NCBI RefSeq assembly: GCF_010509075.1
Contig: NZ_CP048433.1
Coordinates: 1,736,001 to 1,800,000, forward strand
DNA length: 64,000 nucleotides
DNA from: Collinsella aerofaciens ATCC 25986
Lineage (GTDB): Bacteria > Actinomycetota > Coriobacteriia > Coriobacteriales > Coriobacteriaceae
Direction: 5' to 3'
Position 1 is the stretch's first letter. Each line of letters opens with the position of its first letter. The notes below the pieces were generated by a model. That model searched no databases, was not told the origin of the DNA, and saw only the letters and a list, made by a program, of their open reading frames with translations. Shown piece by piece: positions 32,352-40,867 of the stretch. Both the position numbers and the translations under genes were made by a program.

Positions 32352-33103
32352 AGAAGGCGTCCATCTTTTGAGATGCTGAACTCGAAGGACGATGCGTCTG
32401 CTCGCCAAACGGTTTTCGAATAGTGGAGCGGCATTTCATTGCAGGCATATGTGACGTGCTCGACAACGCTCACGGGGGCTCCAACGATATAACCGAGAAG
32501 GTTTGCTTCTTGGAGCCCCGCTATTCCTGCGGTGATTTTGAGTTTCTCAATACCGGTTGCGATGCTGTAATGGTTGGCGATCAGGTCGAAAAGACTGGCA
32601 TTGTCTGTGAGAAGCTCCAGTAGTCCGGGTAGAGTGCCCTGCGTTGCATAAATGGTGTCGATGGCGCAGGGGGCATTTTCGATATAAACCAAGCGCGCAA
32701 CTCGTTGCACTACGGTTCCGTTGTCAATTTTGAGCTCCCGTGCAATGTGGGCATCAGCCTTGATCAAGCCTGTTTCCAAGATGGACTTGGTTGTTTTATC
32801 GCCGTATTGGGGGTCGGAGCTCAAATTGAAAATGGTGCTTGTTCCTCGTTTCAGGGTGAGCTTCGATGGGTTTACGAATGTCCCCTTGCCTCGCAGGCGG
32901 TAGAGCAAGTTTTGGTCAATGAGATTCTGTACGGCGCGTCTTACGGTGATCCTGCTTACTTTGTATTGCTTGCAAAGCTCGGTTTCGGTGGGAATCTGAC
33001 TGCCGCCGGGGAGTTCGCCAGAAACTATTTTCTTGAGGATATCGTTTTCAACGGTCTGATAGAGAAGCTCTGGCTGAGTGAGCTCGTCTTTTGCTGCAGG
33101 CAT
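32348..33103 (-). CDS. GntR-family regulator with UTRA domain
   Basis: A 251-residue HutC/FarR-type regulator. The N-terminal winged helix is typical: ILKKIVSGELPGGSQIPTE, TELCKQYKVSRITVRRAV and LYRLRGKGTFV. The C-terminal UTRA ligand domain normally binds a sugar phosphate or related molecule. ATG 33103 follows AAGGGG on the minus strand. It faces the PTS genes tail to tail and is divergent from the esterase, so it probably controls one or both. Confidence 0.9.
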   Translation of the reverse strand: MPAAKDELTQPELLYQTVENDILKKIVSGELPGGSQIPTETELCKQYKVSRITVRRAVQNLIDQNLLYRLRGKGTFVNPSKLTLKRGTSTIFNLSSDPQYGDKTTKSILETGLIKADAHIARELKIDNGTVVQRVARLVYIENAPCAIDTIYATQGTLPGLLELLTDNASLFDLIANHYSIATGIEKLKITAGIAGLQEANLLGYIVGAPVSVVEHVTYACNEMPLHYSKTVWRADASSFEFSISKDGRLL

Positions 33104-33227
33104 GGTGGACCCCTTGGTCTTCAGTTTCTTTAGTACATAGATATACGACAACTGAGGACATCATAAGCCGTTATCTCAAAAGTTATGGAAATATCGATTT
33201 GGCGTTATCGCCGAGAGGGGATTTAAG

Positions 33228-34295
33228 ATGGGCAGACAATACGACGAGGCGTTGATTGGCGCCATCTCCGGTCGCTCGTTTATAACCGAGAAGAGGGGAC
33301 TCGAGGTTCAAATTCGTCCGGTTCCTGATGATGAAAGAGAGCATGTGCTTGACCCGCGAATTCTCGAGGTATCCCGCAAGAAGATGCGGAATGTTAGCAT
33401 GTCTCCGAGCTGGACGAGCCTTATTGGAATGCGTCATCGCCCGGATAAGCCGACATACCGCCTACTCGATGGTGAGGTTCAGCGCGATGAGGTCCTCATG
33501 GAGGCAGCCGATCGCTATATAGATTTATTCGTCTGGACGCCACCAAATCATAAGGAGGCAAGTCCAGCGCTAGTTTACCTGCATGGCGGCGCGTTTATGG
33601 CGGGGAATGTTCTGCAATTTGAACATCAGCTCGAGTTCATCGCCGAAAAGTCTGGTGCAGTGGTGGTTTATCCGGAATACCGCTTGGCGCCGGAGACGGC
33701 ATTTCCCGGGCAGATCGAGGATTGCGTTCTTGCTCTTGATTATGTGCGTGAGCATGCCGGGGATCTCGGAATCGATCCTCATAAAATAATGGTCGCCGGC
33801 GACTCTGCGGGAGGAAGCCTTACTAATGCGTGTGTTCAGCTCAGGGGTGCTGGAGCTGTAGCCCATGCCTTCGAAATCTATCCTGAAGTCGACCTTGCGG
33901 GCGAACAGGGCGAGGGATATGAGGATTTTCCTGCGATAGCCGATCAAGAGGACGTTGCGCGTTTTCGCATCGACCATCTTCGCGATTCGGACGGCCCGAT
34001 GGTCGAACTTTGTGCACACGGAAAAATGTCTCCTCATGACCCGTTGATTTCTGCGCTAATGCTTGAGGACTGCACTGATTTCCCCCCGGTGACTATCGTG
34101 ACATCCGAATACGATCCGCTTCGTATCCCCGATGAAAAATGGGCTACAAAATTACGGTCTTCAGGAATCGATGTCGAGGTCATCGAATATGCCGGATGTG
34201 ACCATGGTTTCTTCGATCATTTTGGCGTGTACCCGCAATCGGAAGACGTGTGTTTGTTGATGGCTGAGAAGCTTAAAGAAATGGCTGTACAATAA
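33228..34295 (+). CDS. Alpha/beta hydrolase, hormone-sensitive-lipase-type esterase
   Basis: A 355-residue cytoplasmic esterase of the HSL (family IV) type. The oxyanion motif HGGAF is at about residue 119, the nucleophile is Ser193 in AGDSAGGS, the acid is the Asp of TSEYDPLRIPDE and the His is in GCDHGFFDHF. No signal peptide is seen. A deacetylase or carboxylesterase acting on the substrate of the neighbouring PTS is plausible but inferred from context only. Confidence 0.85.
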   Translation: MGRQYDEALIGAISGRSFITEKRGLEVQIRPVPDDEREHVLDPRILEVSRKKMRNVSMSPSWTSLIGMRHRPDKPTYRLLDGEVQRDEVLMEAADRYIDLFVWTPPNHKEASPALVYLHGGAFMAGNVLQFEHQLEFIAEKSGAVVVYPEYRLAPETAFPGQIEDCVLALDYVREHAGDLGIDPHKIMVAGDSAGGSLTNACVQLRGAGAVAHAFEIYPEVDLAGEQGEGYEDFPAIADQEDVARFRIDHLRDSDGPMVELCAHGKMSPHDPLISALMLEDCTDFPPVTIVTSEYDPLRIPDEKWATKLRSSGIDVEVIEYAGCDHGFFDHFGVYPQSEDVCLLMAEKLKEMAVQ

Positions 34296-34371
34296 CGTCT
34301 CTCGGCGATAAGGGACTGAAGTCGCCTGTGTTTCTGCATTCGTGGTTCTCAGTCTGATTAAAAATGAGGCT

Positions 34372-34412
34372 TGCTCCTTGCCCGAGTGGGTGGGGAGCAG
34401 TTTGTTTTTTGT
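34372..34412 (+). terminator. Terminator after the esterase gene
   Basis: TGCTCC at 34372-34377 pairs with GGAGCA at 34394-34399 around a 16-base loop, then TTTGTTTTTT. The rest of the 330-base gap to the antitoxin gene holds no supported gene. Confidence 0.7.
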
Positions 34413-34588
34413 AGCGATACGAGGTGAGTGCCGCGCACTTTAGATCGCCATTTTGCTTCGCTGTATACCACTTGACGTAATAAAAGAGGCAAGGGCGGTG
34501 CGAGGGCCAACAGTCATTCTAAGCTCGGATTCGTATCCTAAAAGGTTGTTTCGGTTGCGTGGTACAATATAGCAAAAAAGAATGATAA

Positions 34589-34616
34589 AATGAATTCGAA
34601 AAAGAATTCATTTTTA
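34589..34616. promoter_or_regulatory. Candidate operator of the toxin-antitoxin operon
   Basis: The inverted repeat AAATGAATTC / GAATTCATTT around GAAAAA lies between a TACAAT box (34563-34568) and the antitoxin start. Toxin-antitoxin pairs usually repress themselves through such a site. Confidence 0.6.
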
Positions 34617-34626
34617 GGAGGTATGT

Positions 34627-34947
34627 ATGCCTGCTTTGCAGATGCTCGACAACCTTGTTCCAATTAGCGATTTCAGCCACGGTAAGGGCTCGGCTGCATT
34701 TTCGAAGGTTGGGGACGACAATCCAGTTGTGGTTCTCAAACACAACAAGCCAGCGTTTGTGATTGTGACACCCGATGAATATAGGGAAGCGAAGCAAGCG
34801 GAGGAGGACCTCGCCTTGTTAACGTTGGCACTTAAGAGAGTGGCTGTGGCACGTGACGATGCGCTTGTTTCCCTGTCTGATGTTATGGAAGAGCTGGGTG
34901 TGAGCCAGGACGAACTCGATCAGATGGATGAGGTCGAGTTTGAATGA
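34627..34947 (+). CDS. Antitoxin, Phd/YefM-like
   Basis: A 106-residue protein; ATG 34627 follows TAGGAGG. The N-terminal half has the Phd/YefM look (MLDNLVPISDFSHGKGSAAF, then NPVVVLKHNKPAFVIVTPDEY), expected to dimerise and bind DNA. The acidic C-terminal half (SQDELDQMDEVEFE) would wrap the toxin. It overlaps the toxin gene by four bases (ATGA), the classic arrangement. Confidence 0.85.
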   Translation: MPALQMLDNLVPISDFSHGKGSAAFSKVGDDNPVVVLKHNKPAFVIVTPDEYREAKQAEEDLALLTLALKRVAVARDDALVSLSDVMEELGVSQDELDQMDEVEFE

Positions 34948-35294
34948 GTGGGTACGAAGTCGCTTTCTACCCGGATGCTCTCAAGGATATTAAGCGTCTG
35001 GACGGCTCCCAACGAAAGATCGTCCTTAAGGCTATAGAAAAAATCAGAACGAACCCATTGCCGCAGAACGAAGGTGGATTCGGCAAGCCTCTTGGAAACA
35101 AGGCAGGTACGGATTTGACTGGCTTTATGAAAATCAAGCTCAGGGGAAGTGGCATTCGAATCGTGTACCGCCTCATCAGAATTAAAGAAAAGATGGCCAT
35201 CGTAGTGGTAGGCGCTCGCGAAGACATGGAAGTCTACCGAACTGCTCAGAGACGAGAACTCGATTTCGAGAAATGGGCGGAAGAGAATATCTAG
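34944..35294 (+). CDS. Toxin, RelE/ParE superfamily
   Basis: A 116-residue basic protein with the RelE/ParE fold pattern: YEVAFYPDALKDIKRLDGSQ, KPLGNKAGTDLTGFMKIKL, then SGIRIVYRLI and VVVGAREDMEVYRTAQRR. Whether it is a ribosome-dependent RNase (RelE) or a gyrase poison (ParE) cannot be decided; the arginines and C-terminal residues fit RelE slightly better. A strong terminator follows. Confidence 0.85.
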   Translation: MSGYEVAFYPDALKDIKRLDGSQRKIVLKAIEKIRTNPLPQNEGGFGKPLGNKAGTDLTGFMKIKLRGSGIRIVYRLIRIKEKMAIVVVGAREDMEVYRTAQRRELDFEKWAEENI

Positions 35295-35328
35295 CTTTAA
35301 CGATGAACGACGAGTGAGCGTTGGTGGG

Positions 35329-35360
35329 GCCCTGACGAATTAGATTCGTCAGGGTTTTTC
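35329..35360 (+). terminator. Terminator of the toxin-antitoxin operon
   Basis: CCCTGACGAA pairs with TTCGTCAGGG around TTAGA, followed by TTTTT. Confidence 0.92.
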
Positions 35361-35447
35361 GCTGAACCAATTGCCTTCAGTCTCCGTTGACCTTTCCTTC
35401 CAATTCATCAGCCAACGTACGTCATGGCAATTCCCGGTAGGTCGCAG

Positions 35448-35535
35448 GGCGCTTCGCGGGCGGGCCAGGCTTTATCTGAACGACTTTGCGAAGCAACCGG
35501 AGTGAAGATAAAGCCTGGCCCGCCCGCGAAGCGCC
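35448..35535. repeat. Long intergenic hairpin B (30-bp perfect arms, conserved loop)
   Basis: Arms at 35448-35477 and 35506-35535 are perfect 30-base reverse complements. The 28-base loop contains CGACTTTGCGAAGCAACCGG followed by AGTGA, shared with hairpin C at 54238 and, on the other strand, hairpin D at 29986. The stem sequence is unrelated to theirs. A complete terminator already lies 90 bases upstream. Confidence 0.9.
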
Positions 35536-35630
35536 ACAAAGACCGCAGGGACGGGAGCAGCTATACTACTCTCAGTAGTTAAGGGTCGCGGATCCGCCGC
35601 GTCGCCGTTCTCAACAGGAGGTCTTTGTTT

Positions 35631-36095
35631 ATGGCAGATCAAAAGCCGGTTGTCGGGATCATCATGGGTTCCAAGTCCGACCTGGGCGTTATGGAAGGTT
35701 GCACCGCCGAGCTCGAGGCGCTGGGCGTGCCCTATGAGCTTGTCATTGCGAGCGCACACCGCACACCGGCGAAGGTCCACGAGTGGGCTTCGACTGCCGC
35801 CGATCGCGGTATCAAAGTGATTATCGCCGCCGCCGGCAAGGCCGCTCACCTGGGTGGTGTCGTGGCTGCCTTTACGCCGCTGCCGGTCATCGGCGTGCCT
35901 ATGAAGACGAGTGACCTGGGCGGCATGGATTCGCTGCTGTCGATGGTGCAGATGCCTTCGGGCGTGCCCGTGGCCTGCGTTGCCATCAACGGCGCCAAGA
36001 ACGCCGCCATCTACGCCACGCAGATTCTGGGCGCTTGCGACCCCGAGTACCGCAAGGTTATCGAGAAGATGAAGCAGGAGATGGCCGACGCCTAG
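35631..36095 (+). CDS. purE: N5-carboxyaminoimidazole ribonucleotide mutase
   Basis: A 154-residue PurE: MGSKSDLGVMEGC at the N-terminus and the active-site ASAHRTPAKV. The length and motif fit class I PurE, which needs PurK; purK is not in the window. ATG 35631 is preferred over ATG 35625 because CAGGAGG is better spaced. A TATACT box at 35562 is the likely -10. The sortase gene follows 35 bases later. Confidence 0.94.
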   Translation: MADQKPVVGIIMGSKSDLGVMEGCTAELEALGVPYELVIASAHRTPAKVHEWASTAADRGIKVIIAAAGKAAHLGGVVAAFTPLPVIGVPMKTSDLGGMDSLLSMVQMPSGVPVACVAINGAKNAAIYATQILGACDPEYRKVIEKMKQEMADA

Positions 36096-36130
36096 GCGTT
36101 CCGCCGTTTCACCGCAGTATAAGGAGAGCC

Positions 36131-37129
36131 ATGTCCGACTATCAGGGAAAACGATTCAAGGCTTCTCAGATTCCCGATCCGTCGAAGCCGGGTGCTGCCC
36201 ATGCGGCACAGCAGGGTCGGACATCCTCTCCTCAGCAGCCGCGCGCGCCGCGTTCCGTAACGCCGGCGACGCATCGTCGACAGGACGCGCCGGCCGCATA
36301 TCGACCTTCATCTTATAGCAACGCTAAGAAGCCGCCCCGGTCTTCATCGCATGCCGCGCCGTCGGATTACACCGAGCCGCCGCGCAAAAAGCGCCGCTCC
36401 ATTATTCCCATTCTGCTCATCATCGTGGGCATCGGTCTGATTGTCGCCGCTGCCGCTATCTTTATTAATGCTCAGATTGGCTATAAGCAGGCGAGCGATT
36501 CGTATCAGAAAATCGAGAAGCAATATATAAGCGATAAGGACGCCAGCGGCGTGCCGATTATCGACTTTGATGCACTTGCTCAGACAAACCCCGAGATTGT
36601 GGGTTGGATTTATGTGCCGGGAACCAACATCAACTATCCCGTGGTGCAGACCAACAACAACTCCAAATACCTCAACACGCTGTTCGACGGTACGGCCAAT
36701 GCATCTGGGGCCATTTTCCTGGATAGCGATGACACCGCGCCGGGAATGGTTGACCAGCAGACCACGATCTACGGCCACCATATGAACGATGGGTCAATGT
36801 TCAACGTGATTTCGGATACGACTGACCAGGCAACGTTCGATAGCATTGAATATGTGTACTACATCACACGGGATGCTACGTATAAGCTGCGTCCGCTGGC
36901 GACCAAGGTCGTTGAGGATACGTACTCCAAGGCGCGCACATCCAATTTTGAGGGCGACGACGGGCTCAAGAACTACCTGTCCGAGATGCTCGACGGTGCC
37001 TCTGCCGTGGCGAGCGATGCCACCGATCGCGCCGCCTCGGCAACCAAGGTCGTAACGCTTGTGACCTGTCGTTCGTTATCGCTGAGCAACACACGTGCCG
37101 TCATGGTGCTCACGCCGGTCGAGGAATAG
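36131..37129 (+). CDS. Class B sortase
   Basis: A 332-residue cysteine transpeptidase that attaches surface proteins. Residues 1-90 are Pro/Ser/Arg-rich and disordered, residues about 91-113 form a signal anchor, and the catalytic domain follows. The active His is in YGHHMNDGSMF, the Cys in VVTLVTC and the Arg in SLSNTRAVM. These match class B sortases. No LPxTG-type substrate gene lies next to it. ATG 36131 follows AAGGAG. Confidence 0.88.
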   Translation: MSDYQGKRFKASQIPDPSKPGAAHAAQQGRTSSPQQPRAPRSVTPATHRRQDAPAAYRPSSYSNAKKPPRSSSHAAPSDYTEPPRKKRRSIIPILLIIVGIGLIVAAAAIFINAQIGYKQASDSYQKIEKQYISDKDASGVPIIDFDALAQTNPEIVGWIYVPGTNINYPVVQTNNNSKYLNTLFDGTANASGAIFLDSDDTAPGMVDQQTTIYGHHMNDGSMFNVISDTTDQATFDSIEYVYYITRDATYKLRPLATKVVEDTYSKARTSNFEGDDGLKNYLSEMLDGASAVASDATDRAASATKVVTLVTCRSLSLSNTRAVMVLTPVEE

Positions 37130-37132
37130 ATA

Positions 37133-37582
37133 ATGGGCTACTCAATGACGGTGAAAGGGGAAATGATGCTCGAGAATGGCAAAACGATGCCTTCGGTTGA
37201 TGCTTGGCTGCGCGAGGCCAAGGCCGATTCGTCGGCACCTGCGTGCGGTATGTATCTGACACATAACGGTGTGGTGCGTGCGACGCCCAAGGCCGAGGCG
37301 CGCGGTGTCGAGACCGATGGCGTGGCGCCGGGCCACAAGGTGGGAGGCATGGTGTTCGGCTACGACGCCAGCAAGGTGCAGGCTGCTATCGAGGCCACGA
37401 GCGCGATGCCGGGTATCGGCTATGTGCGCGTGTGGCTGGCAAGCGGCGAGCTCGCCGTGGGTGACGACATCATGCTCGTGCTCATCGGCGGGGACATTCG
37501 CCCGCATGTGGTCGATGCGCTGCAGGCACTCGTTGGCACCATCAAGAACGAATGCGTGAGTGAGGTCGAGCGCGAGGCGTAG
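37133..37582 (+). CDS. MoaE-like protein with degenerate active site
   Basis: A protein of up to 149 residues that resembles the molybdopterin synthase large subunit MoaE in its order of strands and helices (YVRVWLASGELAVGDDIMLV, then VDALQALVGTIKNE). However, the family's His-Arg pair and the second Lys of the LK..(x)5-6..WK end are not kept: the end reads IKNECVSEVEREA. No other moa gene is present. Starts at 37133, 37163 or 37166 are all possible; AAAGGGG lies just before the last two. Confidence 0.6.
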   Translation: MGYSMTVKGEMMLENGKTMPSVDAWLREAKADSSAPACGMYLTHNGVVRATPKAEARGVETDGVAPGHKVGGMVFGYDASKVQAAIEATSAMPGIGYVRVWLASGELAVGDDIMLVLIGGDIRPHVVDALQALVGTIKNECVSEVEREA

Positions 37583-37614
37583 AGGCTTGCGTCGATAGAA
37601 GGCTCGTTTATAAA

Positions 37615-37655
37615 AACGCCCGCCGGTACGTGTGATACCGGCGGGCGTTTTGCGT
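37615..37655. terminator. Bidirectional terminator between convergent genes
   Basis: A perfect 14-bp stem, AACGCCCGCCGGTA at 37615-37628 with its complement at 37636-37649. T runs read out on both strands, serving the MoaE-like gene and the minus-strand membrane gene. Confidence 0.88.
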
Positions 37656-37672
37656 TTTGGGCGCGGTGGACG

Positions 37673-38902
37673 CTACACGCGCGTCGCATCCTTGGGGCTC
37701 ATGGTCATGCTCTGGAAGCGATTCTCCATAAAGTCATTATCGAAGTACTTGCCGTAGAACTGCGCAACGGGAATATCCGGTTCCGTGCCGTTGACGCGCT
37801 GATACCAATAATCGAGCGACTGCAGCGTCATAACGCCATCGACCAGCATAATGATGGTAAAGATGACGGTGGCCGAGTAGCGGCTCTTCCAGGGAATCAT
37901 GTTGATGAGCTTGAGCAGCCTCGGCAGCAGCAGCTTGATCCAGATAAGGCCACCCAGGCCCCACAGGCAGGCGAAGCCCGTGCAGGTACGTCCACCGGTA
38001 AGGACGGCGAGCGGATCGGGCATGCCAAAGAGCTTCATATGCGAGTAGCTCCACGAGACCACGCCAAACGAGGTCTGCATAAACCAGCCCACGAACACCT
38101 CAAAGCTTGCGCCGAGCAGCGCGCTCACCAAAAAGATAATGATGGGGTTCTTTTTGTAGAAGCGGTTGAGCACCATGGTCATGAGCACGGCGCCAAATCC
38201 GTAGATGGGGCTGAAGGGGCCAAACAGCATGCCGGCGCGGTTCTGGTAGACGCCCGGGTCGTCGACCGTCATGTGCCAGATGTCCTCGGCGATCAGGCCG
38301 AGTATGCAGCAGACAAAGAATACCCAGAACAGGTTGAAGTAGTTGAGCTTGATGTAGCCTTCGCCGGTTTCATCGCGCCCGAGCATGCCCTCGGCGGCGG
38401 CGTCGCGATCGAGCATTTCCTGCAGGCGGCGTTGCAGCTCGCGCTCCTGGCGCAGCGTGGGGTCGACGGTGGTCGAAAGCGCGACGAGGATGCCGAGCTG
38501 GATGGCGGGGCGCAGCAAGAAAGGCCCGATGCCCTGGAGCATCACGTCAACCAAAAGCTCGACGACGGTCAATGCGATAAGGATATAGGACAGACGGGCG
38601 GCATTGCGGCGCTGGTTCTTGATGAGGTCAAGGCCAAAGATGATCAAGATGACGGCACTGGCAGCTGAGAGCATGATGCCGGCGACAATCAGTCCGACCG
38701 CGACGAGCGTGTTGTCGCCGAGCTTGGCGGCGGCGTTGCCGTTGATGAGCGCGGTGATGACCTGCCACATAAAGGCGCCGACCGACGGGAGCGTGCCCAC
38801 GCCGGACAGGATGCACAGGACGGCGTATACCTTAATGATGAGGGGGATCTTCTTGACCTCCGTGGCGCTGGGGACGCTGGGGTCGAGTTCGTTTCGATCC
38901 AT
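37673..38902 (-). CDS. Polytopic membrane protein, CmpB-type putative ABC transporter family
   Basis: A 409-residue membrane protein from ATG 38902, preceded by GAAAGG. The C-terminal half matches the CmpB-type putative ABC permease pattern (FFVCCILGLIAEDIWHM, MLFGPFSPIYGFGAVLMTM, GASFEVFVGWFMQ). The N-terminal half has about four more membrane segments. No ATPase gene is adjacent. Its function is unknown and the transporter label rests on family naming. Confidence 0.72.
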   Translation of the reverse strand: MDRNELDPSVPSATEVKKIPLIIKVYAVLCILSGVGTLPSVGAFMWQVITALINGNAAAKLGDNTLVAVGLIVAGIMLSAASAVILIIFGLDLIKNQRRNAARLSYILIALTVVELLVDVMLQGIGPFLLRPAIQLGILVALSTTVDPTLRQERELQRRLQEMLDRDAAAEGMLGRDETGEGYIKLNYFNLFWVFFVCCILGLIAEDIWHMTVDDPGVYQNRAGMLFGPFSPIYGFGAVLMTMVLNRFYKKNPIIIFLVSALLGASFEVFVGWFMQTSFGVVSWSYSHMKLFGMPDPLAVLTGGRTCTGFACLWGLGGLIWIKLLLPRLLKLINMIPWKSRYSATVIFTIIMLVDGVMTLQSLDYWYQRVNGTEPDIPVAQFYGKYFDNDFMENRFQSMTMSPKDATRV

Positions 38903-39196
38903 ACATAACCTTTCTCGTTTTGCTGTAGGTACAAGGATACGCCGCCGACCTGCCAAAAGACAGGACGAACGACCCAATTGCAACAATGCAAGCCCCAACG
39001 GCGGGCGAGACGCGTCGCAACGGAAGTATGCGGGATCGTCGGCCCCGAGGCGGTTGCCCAATAAAATGTTTGGCTGCAAAACGGATTATAAGCTCGGTGG
39101 GCTTTTAAAAAGCGCTGTTCATGCGCGGGAGTGCTTGTCTTGCCGTGCGTATAATAGGGCAGGTAACGCCAAATAACGAGGCTCTGAGGGGATGCC

Positions 39197-40867
39197 ATGT
39201 CTCAAGAAACCATCCGCGCGGCCGAGCGTGCCGCGGGACAGGTGAAGACCATGTCGACGTATGATCCGGACTCCGACCAGCTGCATGAGGAATGCGGCAT
39301 TTTTGGTGTGTGGGCACCCGATCGCGATGTGGCTCGACTGACGTACTTTGGTCTGCGCGCGCTGCAGCATCGCGGCCAGGAATCGGCGGGAATCGCCGTG
39401 GGTGATGGCGGCACGGTTATGGTCCGCAAGGATCTGGGCCTGCTCGACCGCGTGTTCTCCAACGCCGACCTGTCGACACTCTCCGGCCAGCTGGCCGTGG
39501 GCCACGTGCGCTATGGCACTGCCGGTGCCAAGAGCTGGGAAGCCTCGCAGCCGCATCTTTCTACCATCAACAGCGTCATTATCGCGCTCGCGCACAACGG
39601 TACCCTCGTCAACACCGACGAGCTGCGCCGCCAGCTGATCGAGCTGGGCGTGCCGTTCCTTTCCAATTCGGATTCCGAGGTCGCGACTAAGCTTATCGGC
39701 TACTTTACTCAGCGTACAGGCCATCTGCGCGAGGGCATTCGCAAGACCATGGAGCTCGTGCGCGGCGGCTACGCCATGACGCTCATCAACGAGCAGGCGC
39801 TCTACGCATTCCGCGATCCGCACGGCATTCGCCCGCTCGTGCTGGGCAAGCTGGTGGACGAGGGCCTGGACCAGGCCGATGCCGCATCCGTTTCGCAGCT
39901 GCCGTCGCAGGACGGCGCCGCGACGGTCGACTCCGCCGTCCGTGTCACGCGCGCCGGCGGCTGGGTCGTTGCTTCCGAGACCTGCGCACTCGACATCGTG
40001 GGTGCCGAGTACGTCCGTGACGTTCGTCCCGGCGAGATTTTGCGCATCAGCGCCGAGGGTCTGGTATCCGAGCAGGGCGTGCCTGCAGCCGAAGAGCCCG
40101 CAAACTGCATCTTTGAGCAGGTCTACTTTGCCCGCCCCGACTCCATCATGAACGGCAAGAGCGTCTATGCCTGCCGTTACGACATGGGTCGTCAGCTGGC
40201 ACACGAGGAGCCCGTCGAGGCCGATCTGGTCATCGGCGTGCCCGACTCCGGCCTGCCGCCCGCGGAGGGGTATTCGCACGAGAGCGGTATTCCCTTTGGC
40301 GAGGGCCTTATCAAGAACCGCTACGTGGGCCGTACGTTTATCGAGCCCACGCAGGAGCTGCGCGCCATGGGCGTGCGTATGAAACTCAACCCGCTGCGCG
40401 ACAACATCGAGGGCAAGCGCCTGGTCGTCATCGACGACTCCATCGTGCGCGGCACCACCATGGTGCAGCTCGTCAAGATGCTACGCAACGCTGGCGCCAA
40501 GGAGATTCATATCCGCATCAACTCGCCCGAGGTCATCTGGCCGTGCTTCTACGGCATCGATACCGACGTGCAGTCGCAGCTTATCAGCGCCAACAAGACG
40601 GTCGATGAGATTTGTGAGTATATCGGCGCCGATTCGCTGGCCTTCCTTTCGGTCGAGGGCCTGCTTAAGGTCATGCCCAAGGGCGGTTACTGCGATGCGT
40701 GCTTTACCGGCCGCTACCCCGTGGCGATTCCCGAGAGTTTTGGCCGCGACAAGTTCATGGAGGGCTTTAAGCCCCGCAACCTGGACAAGCCGCTGCACTT
40801 TGACGACGACGCCGTGGTCGAGAAATACGACGACCGCAGCTGGGAAGAGGAACACGGCGAGGCCTAA
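39197..40867 (+). CDS. purF: Amidophosphoribosyltransferase
   Basis: First committed step of purine synthesis. 556 residues with the N-terminal nucleophile at Cys33 in HEECGIFGVW, implying a propeptide of 32 residues to be cut off, as in Bacillus-type PurF. The C-terminal half has the PRPP site VVIDDSIVRGTT. Cysteines in NCIFEQ, WPCFYGID and YCDACFTG fit the iron-sulfur form. There is an insertion of about 30 residues after GIRPLVLGKLV. ATG 39197 follows GAGGGG; a TATAAT box is at 39150. The stop codon doubles as the edge of a repeat element. Confidence 0.95.
   Translation: MSQETIRAAERAAGQVKTMSTYDPDSDQLHEECGIFGVWAPDRDVARLTYFGLRALQHRGQESAGIAVGDGGTVMVRKDLGLLDRVFSNADLSTLSGQLAVGHVRYGTAGAKSWEASQPHLSTINSVIIALAHNGTLVNTDELRRQLIELGVPFLSNSDSEVATKLIGYFTQRTGHLREGIRKTMELVRGGYAMTLINEQALYAFRDPHGIRPLVLGKLVDEGLDQADAASVSQLPSQDGAATVDSAVRVTRAGGWVVASETCALDIVGAEYVRDVRPGEILRISAEGLVSEQGVPAAEEPANCIFEQVYFARPDSIMNGKSVYACRYDMGRQLAHEEPVEADLVIGVPDSGLPPAEGYSHESGIPFGEGLIKNRYVGRTFIEPTQELRAMGVRMKLNPLRDNIEGKRLVVIDDSIVRGTTMVQLVKMLRNAGAKEIHIRINSPEVIWPCFYGIDTDVQSQLISANKTVDEICEYIGADSLAFLSVEGLLKVMPKGGYCDACFTGRYPVAIPESFGRDKFMEGFKPRNLDKPLHFDDDAVVEKYDDRSWEEEHGEA

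Noticed and set aside
39150-39155. TATAAT before purF as a full promoter
   Set aside because: No acceptable -35 box at 16-18 bases, so it is mentioned only within the purF entry.
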